In this document: positions 1 to 12,451 of the stretch, piece after piece
How the letters are laid out: each line of letters starts with the position of its first letter
Numbering within the stretch: position 1 is the first letter of the stretch
Origin: Corythucha ciliata
Taxonomy: Eukaryota > Arthropoda > Insecta > Hemiptera > Tingidae
Assembly (NCBI GenBank): GCA_038030265.1
Contig: CM075941.1
Coordinates: 20,708,001-20,772,000 of the forward strand
Length of the DNA stretch: 64,000 nt
Reading direction: 5' to 3'
Made by a program: the position numbers and the translations under genes
Notes under the pieces: generated by a model
The model's input: the letters and a program-made list of their open reading frames with translations, nothing else
Database searches by the model: none
What the model was told of the DNA's origin: nothing

Positions 1-3000
1 AAAATTTTTAAAACGTTGTTTGAATTGATCAAATCCACCAGAGCAATGACGATATCGTTACATAAGTTCTCTTCGTTTTCAGAAGCTATGTGGTAAACGC
101 CCATCAATTGATCGCAATCCAATTTGGCCCGCTCGAAGTTTCCGAAGTACATGTAGCTGTATAAAAAAAATCAATAAAAATAAATAAACAAAGTGGCTAC
201 GATAAGACACGTTTTAATTACCGGATGTAAGACCGATACGCGTCAGGGTCATGACTCGAGACGTCAAGTACACACGGTGACGAGTCCGTGGACTTATTTT
301 TCCACTCATCGGTCTTGAATAACTTTTCGAAATATGGAGATCGCAAGCAGAGGACCATCTTGTGTGCGCGAATCGTATCATTTTTCAATGCTAGAGTGAT
401 ATCACTGAGGAACTCGTTGTCGTAAAAGGTGTCAAAGCCAGTCAGCGGACGCAACACCGAAACAGGTTTCAACTCCTCGACGGGTGATATCTCCGGAACC
501 GATGCGATGGAACATGCAGGAGTTGTCATCGCCCCCTCGAAAGCCTTCAGTAGATTAGTCTCACCCTCCAGGATGACTTTGAAATCCAAGTGAGAAGTGA
601 ATTGATAAATCGAAGATTCGGTGGAAGTAGCAAAGAAATTTCTGTTGCACGTTATTTCAAGGAAGGATGAGATGGATGTCTTAAAACATCTTGAAAATGC
701 AACAGTCCCATCAATTGATGGAGGGAGACTTAATATAATATCGCCACTCTTTAGTAAAATTGCACAGGTATTCCCGAGGCACACTACGTTTTTCACGAGG
801 ATGCTGTAATTGCCTGCTTTCAGGGTAGAAATGAATGTCCCTTTGTCGTAAATGTTGCTGTATTTACCGTAGCGAGTTCCCCGATTAACGGAGTACGCTA
901 ATCCTGTCAAGTCTAATGCTGCTGCGAAGTTTGTCCCACACGAAAATTTAAGCAGGCGGGGTACAATAGCCTATGAAAAAATGATAACTCGTAAAAAACA
1001 ATAAAAATAAATAATGTTATTATGTATATTTTTTTATATTCGAAAAGCGGGGACGAAGGCCCAGAAGAAACTACCTCCTACCAACGAGACCCATTTGATC
1101 TATTGTGGTATCCCCTCATGGTTGCCCTGCAAAAGGAAGACGCTTAATTTCCACCTTTCTTGACGAAGTTGAGGATATTCCCCGCAGACATCCTGGAAAT
1201 TATGCCCTCCGGTCTCCGGTCCAAGATGTGAAAGCTTAATCGCCCCAGAGCCTCACAGTCACACAGTACGTGCTCTGATGTTTCCATGGCTTAGCCGCGG
1301 AATCAGCAGACGTCCGTGTCATACTTCTCCATTAGCCTGAGAGTATAAGGAAGGGCACAATGTCACACCAAGATTCTAAGGTCTCCCCCTACTCGGAGAA
1401 ATCAGGCCCTTCTTCGACCGCCCCTTCAGGGAGATGAAAAGATTGTCCCGCTAAAAATTTCTGGCGACGATACAAGCGCATTTGCTAGTGACCATGTAAC
1501 GTCGTGATGATGGTTTCAAGCGCGATCAAATGATACGGATTTTTCATACGGTGGACTCCCGGACTGTAAGTGAAAATAAGAATCATATTTTCACAGTTTG
1601 AAATAATCTCAACTTCTGCGTTGGAAAATAGCGCGAAAAAGTACGGCTTCCGCGTTGGAAAATAGCGCGAAAAAGTACGGCTTCCGCACTAACGTAAGTA
1701 GTAAGAAATAGTAGATTACATTACAAGATTAGTAAGTGGTGCATTACCTGCGAGTTTTTTGTTTGACAAAAAAAAAACCATGTCTTAAGATATTGCTATA
1801 ATCACGGATGAGGTGATAACATTTCAACAAAGGTTGCACAAGGTTATAGAAAACTGACATGTAAAAAACTTTTCATGTCAGTTTTAAACCTTTACTGTAC
1901 AGTTTTCAAAAACTGAAGCTATAAAATAAAGGTAAAGGTTATGAAAAATTCAACTTACTGGAGTTATTATGTTATCGTAATGGGCACCCTACGAAGCAGG
2001 TAACGCGAAAAAAAAAAATGTCTCAACCGCCAATATCTCGAATAAGAAGACTCAGGCGAAAACTTTCACGAGACATGAAAGTTAGGCTTTTTATCAAGCT
2101 TTCGAATGTTACGTTCCGAAATCTTCATCCTTTCTCGAGATGAGCAGGCGCAAACGTTGCAGGGGCCAGATATATCGAAATTTGGGCACCTACCAGGACT
2201 TACCTGAAAAAATTTCGATTCCATTTTATTATGATCGCCTCAAAATACGTAAGATTGATCCAACCGGACTCTAGATTTATCGACTTTCAAGGAAATACAT
2301 ACATACATAGATACATACAGGGTGTTTCAGAATAACTTCAAAAAATTTTTTTGCGTGAAATTAGACCTGATTTGCGATCGAAAAGACGAAATACACCATG
2401 GTCCGGAACGCAATATTTTTCCAGCTATGATTTTTTAAAAGTTTTTAAAGGCATACGTCACTTTTTGCAAGAAAATGCGATTTTGATGTTAAAACGAGAT
2501 TTTCGCAAACTCTGGCGCAAGATTCGAAAAGAGCACACTTTTTTGTTAGGAGTGGCCATTTCGGAGAGAATTGTTCCTTTTTCGTGTCCACTACATCAGC
2601 AAAAAGTTGGGATTCGAGAAGATATCTCGAATCTCGAGATATCTCGAAGACGAAAGAATCTCGTCGCAGGACAACCAAAATTTCAGGAAAACTTCTTCAA
2701 AGTGTCCTCTTTAAAATAAGTTATATTACAGTTTTTTCATTTCATTTTGACCAATCTTTAGAAATTGACCCATTTTTCCTAAGAAATGGTGTTTTTCCAA
2801 ACCTCAAGTTTCGACTTGTGTCTAATGTAAGATTGGGATGGTTCTGGCGACCTATTTTGTCTTTTTACATGCAATACATCATTTAAATCTCAACAGTACT
2901 AACGAACGGGGAAGAAAGTGAGGGTTGAGCGCAGTGGAGTGCAGTGGCACCTCCGGTTCCGGCGAGGAGCAGTCCATAGGGGCTCGGTACTCGGCTCAAT

Positions 3001-4577
3001 TGCAGGGCTGATGAGTCCAGGACCGAGTAGCTCAGGTAGCTGAACGTTTGGGGTCGAAACGGAGACTGGACAAATTTCACGATCGTCTGGTGGGTCCAAC
3101 CCACAACAACTTTCTCGATTGTTAGTACTGTTGAGGTTTAAATCATGTATTACATGTAAAAAGATGAAACACGTCACCAGAACCATCCCAATCTCTTACA
3201 CAAGACACAAGTCGAAACTTACGGTTTTGACGGTTACTAACTTACGGTTACTTTGAGCTGCTGTAGTGGACACGAAAAAGGAACAATTCTCTCGGAAATG
3301 GCCACTCCTATCAGAAAAAAGTGTGCTCTTTTCGAATCTGGCACCATAATTTGTCAAACGTTTGCTTGAAAATGACCAAATCAAATTTTCTTGCAAAAAA
3401 CGACGCATGTCTTTAAAAACGTTCAAAAAATCATAGCTGGAAAAACATTGCATTCCGAACTACGGTGTATTTCGTCTTTTCGATCGCAATTCAGGTCTAC
3501 TTTCATCCAATTTTTTTTTTTTTAAGTTATTCTGAAACACCCTGTATATGAAATTAGGAAGTTTCATGGGTCAGAACTTATTCATAAATCTATTTTTTAA
3601 GGTTTGTTTATGCTAAAATGGAGCATAAATCGTGATCCGTTCGTAAAATAACCCAAAAGTTAATAAATACTCGATTTTTGAAGTTTTAGATCATTTCAAT
3701 CACGCCACCAGCTAGCATGTTTGTGTCATACGCGCCTTCCGAAAAAAAATCGCCTGTAAAGTTGCTGTCGGAGAGCGGTTTGTTGTGTTTCTTTGCCTTA
3801 TTTTTTAATAGAGCTCTCCAATAATAAAATAATGGAGGGTAAACAGGTGAGCTATTTAGAGGCATGACAATGACAGAAAATACAAGGGATATTACGTTGC
3901 GGAAAATGTTCGTTTTGGTGGGATTTCAAATATGCCATCTTTTGTTAAGAAATAAAAAATATTTGTTTTAAATTTCTATTTAATTATTTACGTGGAAGGA
4001 TTGATATGCCTCATCGAAAAAAATATTTTTGGGAAATGTGAAACTTCCTCCTGGTACATACCTGATCGTCATAGGTTTTCACGACGCTTGGATAAATTTT
4101 TAACCTCTTAATTATGTCTCCGTTCAATTCTATTTGTAGTTCAGCCGCGATATATTTCGAACTTTTATTTGAAATATAAACGCACTCATCGCCACAGCCC
4201 ATTAATTCAACGGCCGTGAATTCTGCTGATGGTGTCAATGAAAAAAAGGAATATGAGGCGGACGAATCCACAATTCTAGACAAAACTAACAAGTCAAACG
4301 ACGTTATCCCACATTCCACTTTCCGCGGAGCAATTAATACGATCTCATCGCGACTGGTTCCAACAACAATGAAATCAGAAGTACTCGATAGTCTGGTGGC
4401 ATTCCGACCGCACAGATAAACGATTTTCTCATGACCATTTTGATTAGCAACGTAGGCGCAGTCATTGTCATTCACAAATACAATCAACCCGTTCGGTCCC
4501 TTGTGCAGTAAGCGAATCACTTTGTCCGCCTCGCTAGGCTCGGAAAACTCCTCCCAATTTTGCAAGTTCAAGCTGCC
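1..4577 (-). CDS. RCC1/BTB-domain protein gene (partial, RCBTB-like)
   Basis: Three coding exons read right to left: 4577-4062, 970-222 and 156 to beyond position 1. All joins use GT/AG and keep frame (phase 0 at 4062/970; phase 2 at 222/156). Exon 4577-4062 encodes a beta-rich N-terminal part. Exon 970-222 opens with an RCC1-type strand (FSCGTNFAAALDLTG...YSVNRGTRYG) and then a BTB fold (FYDNEFLSDITLALKN, IRAHKMVLCLRSPYFEKLF). The third exon continues the BTB/BACK region (YMYFGNFERAKLDCDQLM). RCC1/BTB proteins such as RCBTB1/2 are usually taken as substrate adaptors of Cullin-3 ubiquitin ligases; that role is family knowledge. The 5' end is unresolved: an in-frame TAG lies just before 4577 in a splice-acceptor context, so an upstream exon is required. 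The gene also continues past the left edge. The 3.1-kb first intron holds a foldback element and a LINE remnant. Confidence 0.85.
1060..1380 (-). mobile_element. non-LTR retrotransposon (LINE) 3' remnant
   Basis: On the minus strand a short stretch reads ETSEHVLCDCEALGR, followed by LSFHILDRR and INFVKKG-like residues. A zinc-knuckle-like ET..HxLxxC..L segment near the C terminus of the reverse-transcriptase ORF is characteristic of many insect non-LTR retrotransposons (family knowledge). Stops interrupt the frame on both sides, so this is a dead fragment. It lies in the first large intron of the RCC1/BTB gene, in the same orientation as that gene. Confidence 0.5.
1618..1685. repeat. perfect 2 x 34-bp tandem duplication
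   Basis: A 34-bp unit beginning GCGTTGGAAAATAGCGCG and ending in ACGGCTTCC occurs at 1618-1651 and again at 1652-1685 without a mismatch. It lies in the intron of the RCC1/BTB gene. The absence of mismatches suggests a recent duplication. Confidence 0.9.
2316..3546. mobile_element. long inverted-repeat (foldback) element, CAGGGTGT family, copy 1
   Basis: The ends are inverted copies starting TACAGGGTGTTTCAGAATAA at 2316 and its complement ending at 3546. Complementarity continues inward for several hundred bases: for example the block around 2530-2600 (GAGCACACTTTTTTGTTAGG...) matches inverted sequence around 3250-3330, and 2830-2895 matches 3119-3190. An unpaired loop of about 220 bp (roughly 2900-3118) separates the arms. 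The left arm is longer than the right, so part of the right arm is deleted. No transposase ORF is present. A second element with the same CAGGGTGT ends lies at 47232-47832. Superfamily unknown. Confidence 0.85.
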
Positions 4578-4771
4578 CTAGATGAACTCTATCATTTTTT
4601 GTGCGTGGTTTTATCTGAAACGTACATGGACGACAAGCACATTAGGGGTGAATACATAACACAATAGTTTAAAATGAATTTTTTATGGTTTTTAGGCATA
4701 ATTAAGATAACTTGGTCGTTGAAGCAGTAGGAAAACATTTCAGAGGGCCAAAATAGTGATGAACCCTATGA

Positions 4772-5217
4772 TGGGGAACTTGCACATTTTTCAAGCACTG
4801 GTGTTTATTGAAGAGGGCTCTTCCACAATGCTATTGCTCACATTAAACATTGAAATCAATCAAGGATTTCTTTAGAGCGAATTTTTGAAAATTTTGAGTG
4901 GGGATTTGATAACGTCAAACCCTATTTAATGAAATGGATGGTGTGAGGAAGAGGGGGTACGACACATTTTCAGGGGGACAATTTTTCTTGTTATTTGTAA
5001 ACAAAAAATGTTAAAGTGTCCTAATCACATGCTTCAAAATTAGGGATTGACGTATTTTCCCCTCGTACCATCTATCCCCTCTTGAAGAACTTTGAAATTT
5101 ATTTAAAAATCACCAAATGCACCAATCGGACTGCAACTACCATTGATATCCTTTTGTCCACGTGCCAATTCACCGGTATACTTTTCTCCCAAATCGGACA
5201 TTCATGCAAGTTCCCCA
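4772..5217. mobile_element. ~445-bp element with TGGGGAACTTGCA inverted ends, copy 1
   Basis: Starts TGGGGAACTTGCA and ends with the complement TGCAAGTTCCCCA, giving 13-bp perfect terminal inverted repeats. The whole 446 bp aligns to 60870-61312, sharing phrases such as GAGGGCTCTTCCACAA, TTTTGAGTGGGG and TGTTATTTGTAAACAAA. It carries no ORF and is probably a non-autonomous DNA transposon. I see no clear target duplication at either copy. It lies just upstream of the known coding exons of the RCC1/BTB gene, possibly in an upstream intron. Confidence 0.85.
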
Positions 5218-5221
5218 CTGT

Positions 5222-5800
5222 CGGTTAAAATTGAGAAAAAGCGCTAATTGGTGGCTGAAAATCTGAAATTGAGAATACGGGCCCTGCCCAGCTAAAATGA
5301 AGACAAATGCGCTGATTCGGGGCTAAAATTAAACCATACGAATTCACCAATAAAATTGAGAAAAACTCGTAGCTAAAATTGAAAAATCGTAAATTCACTA
5401 TTTACTTCAAATAAAAAGAAGAAAAACTATAATTCTGGGCTGAAATCAAGAGAAATCGCTATTTCGTCGCTAAAATTGAGGGAAAGAGGAATTTAGGTGC
5501 TAAATGTGAATACGTCGATAATAATTCACAGATCAAATTGAGAAGTAGCGCGCTAATACACGGTTGAAATGGTTTTTTTTTTTTTTAAAAAAAAGCGCAC
5601 ATCTTAAATGTCAAAATTGAGGAAAATAGCTAAATAGTGGCTAAATGTGCATGTCATGAATAAAAAGTACTAATACACTGCTCCCATTGGGGAAAAGCGC
5701 TAATTCATTGCTAAATCAGAACAAATCGTCTATGGCAACCAAAATTAAGAAAAAGCGCTAATTCTAAAATTTATAAAACGCTAATTCACCTGTAAAATGG
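5222..5800 (-). repeat. degenerate ~30-bp repeat tract, family A (minus orientation)
   Basis: Recurring phrases such as AAAATTGAGAAAAAGCGCTAATTC with heavy sequence drift. They are the reverse complement of the motif TTTTTCTCAATTTTAGCCG seen in the CTL introns. Units are about 28-33 bp but strongly degenerate, with homopolymer changes. No coding potential. Confidence 0.8.
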
Positions 5801-5884
5801 CTTTGTCAGGAACTTATTGCAGGCCTGTGAACTATCAAGTTCTGGCTGTACACCCTTGGTTCACGCCTTCACGGCTAAAAGAAA

Positions 5885-6140
5885 AAAAAGTGTGACCACC
5901 AAGTACCCCCCCCCCTCTGTGCCATGAAGGGGGCCCGATGTTATGCCGGGCCCGGGGCCCCAACTTCAGTGAACTCGGCCCTGTCAAAAATGTTTCCTTA
6001 GTGGAAACCCGGCTAAAATCTAATGTAAAACTATGTGAATGTGAACCCCACGTGGGAAAGAAAGTTTGACCCCCCCCCCCTCGAGCCCACAGAGGGGGCC
6101 CTATTTTATCCCGGGCCCCAACTTTAGTGAAGACGGTTGA
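5885..6140. repeat. two diverged ~80-bp copies with poly-C runs
   Basis: The blocks 5889-5968 and 6060-6138 share the same order: GTGTGACC or GTTTGACC, a run of 10-11 C, then GGGGGCCC..., CGGGCCC and CCAACTT(C/T)AGTGAA. They are spaced about 170 bp apart. Nothing else is recognised between here and 7586; small ORFs in 6300-7250 look random. Confidence 0.6.
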
Positions 6141-7586
6141 GCGTAACAATAAATAACAATCACGAATACGACTATGCGGTTGATTTGAAAATATCAATTA
6201 CTTGCGGTACAAGAATGGACCTGGGTAAGCCAGGAGTTTCATCTGGATAAATCCTTGCTGATGACCGATTTTAATGATTTTCTCAATAAATTTGAGTTAA
6301 TTAGTAGAGTGGCCAGACCTTCAAAGGGTCATAAGTTGGGGAAGGTAGACCATGGCGCAGAATAATATGTAATACATTTTTGAAAATATATACGTATAAA
6401 GGCCTCATTTCGTACGCACCATAATAATTATGGTACATTGTGCGGTACGGAAGGTGCACGATACACGAACCAAGGAGAAGTGTTTTCCCGTATTTATTAA
6501 CGCCATACAAACATGATGAGGAAACAAAATGTGTACCAAGACCGTGAGACGAGCGTTCGCATTTGTATTTTCTCTCTCAAAAACAAAAAAAAACTAATCT
6601 AACCCTAGTTTAGGCTACAGGAGTAAATTTTACCTTATTCTCAGACGCGACGAAATGTATTGTTACTATTAACTGACTGCACTGTACAGACTGGCGTCCA
6701 ACTTTAAATGTTCATGAGTTTGGCATTGGATGAGCGACCGAAAACCGAAATATAACAATACTGAAAGAGAAATACACAGACTGACTGAGAGTGAGACTGA
6801 GCAACCATAAAAAGAAAAACGACAACGATGGAATTCGAGTGGAAGGGGTCACAAACTTTAAACTTGTGGATCATGCAAGATTTGTGTAGATGCGTGTGCT
6901 ATGTGCTTTGCTTGTTACTTCTGTCTCCTCTCCTATCCTATTATGTGATGTGGTGGCGGGGCAACGAGCCCGAGTCCGCTTGCCCGCTTACCTAAGGCCA
7001 GGGGCTAGGATGAAGGGGCTGAGTGCTGAGTTTTGCTCTTCTCTTGCAACCCTTCCGCAAGACTCGAAAATCGAAAAAGTCCCCCCCCCCCGGCGTCAGC
7101 CCCTTTTCCGTCCTTTCCTTTGATGATCTGCCGACGAGAACGTCTTTCTTTCCTATTTTTTAATAATAAATTCAAGTGACCGAGGCATGCGTTTGCTACG
7201 TTCGGGAACTTTTTGAGCTCCGAATGCTCAATTGAATTGCTCATGTTCGCCGTCCGCCCACGGGGGGCTTTGTAAATTTAATAGTTTTGTGTACGAATAT
7301 TGAATCTTCTTATAATAATAATAATTAACATTCTTATAATAAATATACGTACGTGAAATTTTTACGCATAAGTATTACAGCTTATTGCATATTATCTTAA
7401 AGGCTAGTCTGGTCACCCCCCCCCCCCAACAACTTTGTATTGCCTCCCCACCCTATCCATCGCTCATCCCACGCCATCATACAGTCTGATTAATTGAAGG
7501 TCATAATTGAAATAACTTTTCATCCCCCCGCCCACCCTTCCAGTTTTTCAGAATTTGAAATGACGATAAAACGCAATATGTATATA

Positions 7587-7713
7587 GGTCTGTTCCAGTT
7601 CAAGCAAAGTGTTTGGGACACGTTCGGAGCAGAGTTGCCAATAAATTCAAGATCATGACATCTCATGGCAACTCTGCTCCGAACATGTTCCAAACACCTT
7701 GCTGAAACAGGCC
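7587..7713. mobile_element. hairpin MITE, PIF/Harbinger-like
   Basis: Near-perfect palindrome of 127 bp: GGTCTGTTCCAGTTCAAGC at the left pairs with the right end ...GCTGAAACAGGCC, and AGCAGAGTTGCCA pairs with TGGCAACTCTGCT. It is flanked by ATA on the left and TTA on the right, an imperfect form of the TWA duplication seen at the better-preserved elements in this window. No ORF. Confidence 0.75.
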
Positions 7714-7889
7714 TTACATTATTATTTTTTGCCCAAATCTGAGTAGGTACTCTAAGGAAAACGAGTGAAATTAGGTGATTTTTTCCAATTTTATGCCCTA
7801 TTATCACCCCCCCCCCCCATCGCCATAAAATGTTTCGAGTGACCCCCTCCCCACCCCCAAATTTTACTCCGGATCCATCTTTGCCACCA

Positions 7890-8660
7890 CCCGTGACGGA
7901 GGAAAACGCTAATCGAGGCTAAATGAGAATAGGTACACTGCTAATTCCTGAACTAATAATTCACTACTGAAAGGGAGAAAAGCCGTGAATTCGCTGTTAA
8001 AATTTTGAAAAAGGCTAATTCATGGCCAAATGTGAAAAAAAAAAAACACCGATTCACAGCGAAAATTGAGGAAAACGCTAATTCAAGGCTAAATGAGAAT
8101 ACACTGCTAAAATAGAGGAAAAAAAGAAAAAACAAATTAGCTGCTAATATGAAGAAAATTTTCTAAATCATGGCTAAATTCGTAGCGCTGTGCTATATTG
8201 TGGATAAATTATGAAAAAGCGCTAATTCACGGCCAAACACGAAAAACCGCCCATCCAATGGTATAATTGAGGGGAATTCGAGCCTAAATCTGAATACATC
8301 GCTAATAATTCAACGCTTAACTAACATGGAACAACGCTCATCCGCCGGCTAAATGAGGAAGAAGCTCTTAAATATGGTAAATGTGAAAAAGTTGCTAATA
8401 GCCCTAATTCGAAGCTATAAATTGAAGACATCGTCGATTAACTGCTAAAGTTGAGAAAAAGCTCATATTCGAGGATATAAAATTGCGATAAATGTGCTTT
8501 GATTTGTAGCTGGAGGAAAGGGCGAATTCGTGGCCAAAATTGAGAATAAGGAAGCGGTTATTCACTGCTAAAATTGAGAAAATGCAAAACTCGCGATTTC
8601 TGGAGCCAACTTAGTGACTAAAATTGAGCAAAAGTCATAATTTCTTGTTACGCAAGAATT
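7890..8660 (-). repeat. degenerate ~30-bp repeat tract, family A (minus orientation)
   Basis: Repeated phrases such as AAAATTGAGGAAAACGCTAATTC and GCTAATTCACGGCCAAA, as at 5222-5800. Same family as the plus-oriented tracts at 22.1-24.6 and 28.4-31.8 kb. No gene is seen between 8660 and 9448; small ORFs there have no recognisable features. Confidence 0.8.
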
Positions 8661-9447
8661 ATATTCCTTGTTTGTTCAGTCGAGACTGAGGCCTCATTGA
8701 GATTTTCGTCCCAGGCCCTGATAATATGTGTAGTTTCGCCAGTGATTACACTACTTTAGCACTCGATCAATCAATTTGGGGATTTCATGGCCAAATAACC
8801 AATTTCAGTGGTTACTTAACAGTTTTTGTCCCATATGTGGATTATTGGGAAGCAAAATGGAGGGCGTAGGTGGAAGAAGGGCCCATATAGTCCTATGCCG
8901 GGGCCGGAAATCGTTCAAATCGCATCCTTAGCACCTCAAGAATGTTCCCTGCAATTTTCAAACCAATCCGATTATTTTTCACGTCACTGCAATGCTTCTT
9001 TTAATCCATTGTAATCCGTCCCGAGAGGCCCTTATTCCCTAAAATGTGAATCTTTTTATTTAAAAATCGGAAATCAAACAACCATTGTGAATCCCGTTGC
9101 TCATTTTTCTGCATTGAAAAGTGGGAACGCTAATTTAGTTGCGGCTAAAATGATTACGAGTGGACAGAGGGTTGGAAAAAGAAGTCAGAAGAGAGGATCA
9201 GCCGAAGAAAAATGCAGCAAAAATGAAAAGGCAGTCTGGAGAAGCTTACGTTTCAAGTGCTGGGATTCAAGTTCCTGAGAAAACCTTTGCTAAGGTAAAA
9301 AAACTGCTGCACGGGTAACTGTTACGAACAGTTCGATTTTTGGCAACAAAGGGCTTTGTTCATCGAGTTTTGGGACAACGGAACAAAGGCCCTTCAAAAT
9401 ACATTCCTATGTAGTTGTATGCATCTTCACACTGCGCCTATTCGTAA

Positions 9448-9584
9448 AGGCCCGTTCACAAGCTCTATGTTTGCGTTGTGTGGATTCTATGCAACCAAAC
9501 AAATTTTTTCCCTCGAAAAATGAAGCATTTTTTTAGGTTGCATAGACACCACACAACGAAACCATAGAGCTTGTGAACGGGCCT
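9448..9584. mobile_element. hairpin MITE with TAA target duplication
   Basis: A 137-bp palindrome: AGGCCCGTTCACAAGCTCTA at the left is matched by TAGAGCTTGTGAACGGGCCT at the right, and the inner ACCACACAACG arm also pairs. The direct repeat TAA flanks both ends (9445-9447 and 9585-9587). GGGCC-type ends with a 3-bp TWA duplication are the signature of PIF/Harbinger elements (family knowledge). Confidence 0.85.
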
Positions 9585-10408
9585 TAAGAAAAGGTGACTG
9601 TAGACCGTAAAGTAGAGCGAGCCTTTTGCTGGAAGTATTGTTGCCAAAAAAAATTGGGAGACAACTCAAAAAATTGGGGCGTTTCTCGTCAGTTTATTTA
9701 AAATTTCAGTCAAGAGGTTGAGACGTTACAGGCCAAAAAAATTAAAGGCGGCTCACTCAATGACAGGAGAGGTTGACACACTAACAGGCCCCATAAACTT
9801 CGACGAGATGTGCATGAGCTGGCAAAAGCTCATCTTGCCTGCGTCCCCCATCGAGGGCGCTTTCACACTTGAGATTCCGGTATCCGATTCCCGAATCGAG
9901 GATTCTAAAAATACAATACGGGCAACGCGCTCGTTCACACTTAAGATTCCGATATCGGATACGTATGCGATAATTTTATTCTGTCTCCTGGAAACGTCGG
10001 TCGCCTAGATACATTATTTTACCTATTCAAACGCGCTGCCTCGTGAGTCCAAATGTTAGTGAAGTTATTCATATTATGAATCTATATTTTTTGTAAGTAG
10101 GTATACATGGATTCCATAATTTTAAGAAATATGCGGGAGGAAAATCAAGGAAAGTGAAGAGATTATTATAAACAATTTCTGCTCAATTGGGCCGGAGGCC
10201 TACCCAACAACGCCTAGGTATTTTATTACACAACTTAACAGCTATGTACTTTAAATAAAAAATCTTTTGAAATTGTTGATTCTATGTTTGTTTTATGTTT
10301 TGAGGCATAATGTTTTTGGACTAATAATCTGACAAGGGTACAAGGGTAGGTACAACACAACCGACAACTTTTCATTGTGATTTCAGTGACTAGGGAGCGT
10401 GAATAGGG

Positions 10409-11462
10409 ATGGACTCGGGCCCGGGCTCAAGCCGAAACCGGGCCGGGCATTACATTTTATTTTCGGGTCGGGCTTCAGGCCGGGCCGGGCTGAGGTTCGA
10501 AAAAAGCCCGAAAGCCCGAACATGCGCAATACAACAACAACAAATATGTTCAATGCCGTTCGTTGAACTTTTCTTTCTTCGAAGTACCCAAGTTTCGTCG
10601 CATCTGGAGCTCATGGATCTTTATGAACAAAGGGGGGGGGGGTCGGATCTTGGACCTCTTTGGGGGTGGGGGGTAATTGTAACTCCTCCTCCTCTCTCTG
10701 TACACCCTCCACCACCATCCCCCCTTTGTTTACAGCCATTTGACCAGCTCTCAGGGAGGGTAATACTGCCTTTACCCCTCCCCCTTAGATCCAACAATGG
10801 GGAAGGGGGGTCCACTAATTGTGATTAGTGTAGAAAATGGAATTGCGCGTATTGTGATCAGAGGGAAAAGTATCACCTACCGCAGGCAATCCGCATCCGG
10901 TGATGGAGCGAAATTATAATTACTTGCAGCCGTTACTATTTAATACGTCATGAATCATGATACTAAGGCTCGTATTCATAGTCGCTACTTAAGTTAAAAT
11001 TTTCCTAAGTAAAAGTCAATTCAGTTTTTGTTGGAATAAAATCATCTGATTTGACGCCCACTTAAGGAAATTTACGTTTAAGAAATGTCTATGAATACGG
11101 GCCTAAAAGTTATATCAATATAATTAGTAAAAATTTAAGTGTATTGAGCAACCTAAATAATTGAAAACTTCACTCCTCGTCAGTAATCTTCCGGCAAGGG
11201 GAGGGGGTATTTAAACTTCTCACCATCACCAAACCCCCACTACCAACCTTCATCACGATCCCTACTTTTGGGACGATTTAACTGGCTCAATGGAGGGGGG
11301 GCACATGTATTCATTCAAGTTGGAAAAGTCGGGCTAATCGGGCCCAGCCCGGTGTTTGGGACCGGTTTCGGGCCGGGCTTCGGGCCGGGCCGAACCACTG
11401 AGAAAGTCGGGCCGGACCGAGCCCGACTCAAAGCCCGGCCCGGCCCGCCCCGATTCCATGCC
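10409..11462. repeat. GC-rich CGGGCCGGGC repeats bounding a ~1-kb interval
   Basis: Two GC-rich blocks, 10409-10522 and about 11325-11462, consist of short phrases CGGGCCGGGC, TCGGGCT and AGCCCGA in both orientations. They stand out sharply from the AT-rich surroundings. The outer parts are partly inverted relative to each other (ATGGACTCGGGC against GCCCGCCCCGATTCCAT), so this may be one element. A hairpin MITE (10967-11103) lies between them. Confidence 0.55.
10967..11103. mobile_element. hairpin MITE with TAA target duplication
   Basis: Inverted arms GGCTCGTATTCATAGTCGCT (left) and the complement of ATGTCTATGAATACGGGCC (right), with ACTTAAG-rich inner arms that also pair. The direct repeat TAA is at 10964-10966 and 11104-11106. 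PIF/Harbinger-like by ends and duplication. No ORF. Confidence 0.85.
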
Positions 11463-12030
11463 TAAGCGTGAACGCATATTATAGAAAAAACAGTTAAAGG
11501 GGGAACAAGAAGGAAACAAGGAAAATAGTTGAAGTGTGCAGGCCCGGATCTACGTCATTTTCGAGGGGGGGGGGCAGGCCTCATTTTTGGTGCCCCATTT
11601 TTTTATCCACTCCCCTCCCCCTCTCCTACCACATTAATGTAGGAATAATTAGGATGTAAAGTACCAGATTTCAATGGAAGGAACCATTTTCGGACTAAGA
11701 TGAAACAAAAAACAAAGCAAACGGGCATGGACTTTTTACCGATCATTAAACTTCCTTTCCGTTGCAATGAAGCAACTGCATGATGACGATCCTCAAATAG
11801 TCCGTCAATTTCCTCAATTTTGGCCACAAATAAGAATCGCTGATATTGTCTGGAACATTCTTCGAATGCGTAGAACGACTTGGTTCACAATGAGACAAAG
11901 GACTATCCATCTTGGTCCCCACTCGTCGTAGTGCAAAGGACCCCGCTTTGAATGAACTGCTAAAACAAAATTGCCACACTATGGTAGTTTAAATGATTTT
12001 GACGAGTTGAAACATTATATTTTTATTTCA

Positions 12031-12309
12031 TTTTTTTCGCTGACTAGTTTCGGGGTAAGCACCCCATTAACAAGGCATTCATCTCGAAACAAGTTTTTGT
12101 TACATGTCACGAGCCAAAATTCCCAGAAACCATGAGAAATACGTCCGCACACATAAAAACGAGAAAGCAGAGTTATTTTTGAGACACAAGTTTTTGTTTG
12201 CTGTAGTTTCTCATGGGTTATTATGAGAATTTTGGCTAGTGACATGTGACAACGATTTGTTTCGACGGTGAATGTTTTGACAATCGAGTGAAACTAGTCG
12301 GCGAAAAAA
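12031..12309. mobile_element. foldback element, ~280 bp
   Basis: TTTTTTTCGCTGACTAGTTTC at the left is matched by GAAACTAGTCGGCGAAAAAA at the right. The inner segments GTTACATGTCACGAGCCAAAA and ATTTTGGCTAGTGACATGTG, and CAGAAACCATGAGAAA and TTTCTCATGGG, also pair. No ORF. Confidence 0.75.
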
Positions 12310-12349
12310 GGAAATAAAAATCGTATGTTTTGTGGGGTAAGATTTTTTC

Positions 12350-12440
12350 GTGAGCGATGAGGATGATGTAATGATGATGATGCGTGGTGTGAGGATGGTG
12401 GATGGTCGTGTGATGTGGTGTGATGAGGATGGTGATGTGA
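12350..12440. repeat. GATGATG-rich simple repeat
   Basis: An imperfect GATGATGATG/GTGTGATGTG tract of about 90 bp. ORFs crossing it are His/Thr-rich low-complexity artefacts. Confidence 0.8.
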
Positions 12441-12451
12441 GGCAAAATTCA

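Noticed and set aside
1855..1886. Short palindrome AAACTGACATG...CATGTCAGTTT
   Set aside because: Isolated 14-bp hairpin in an intron, no flanking duplication or other support; chance is plausible.
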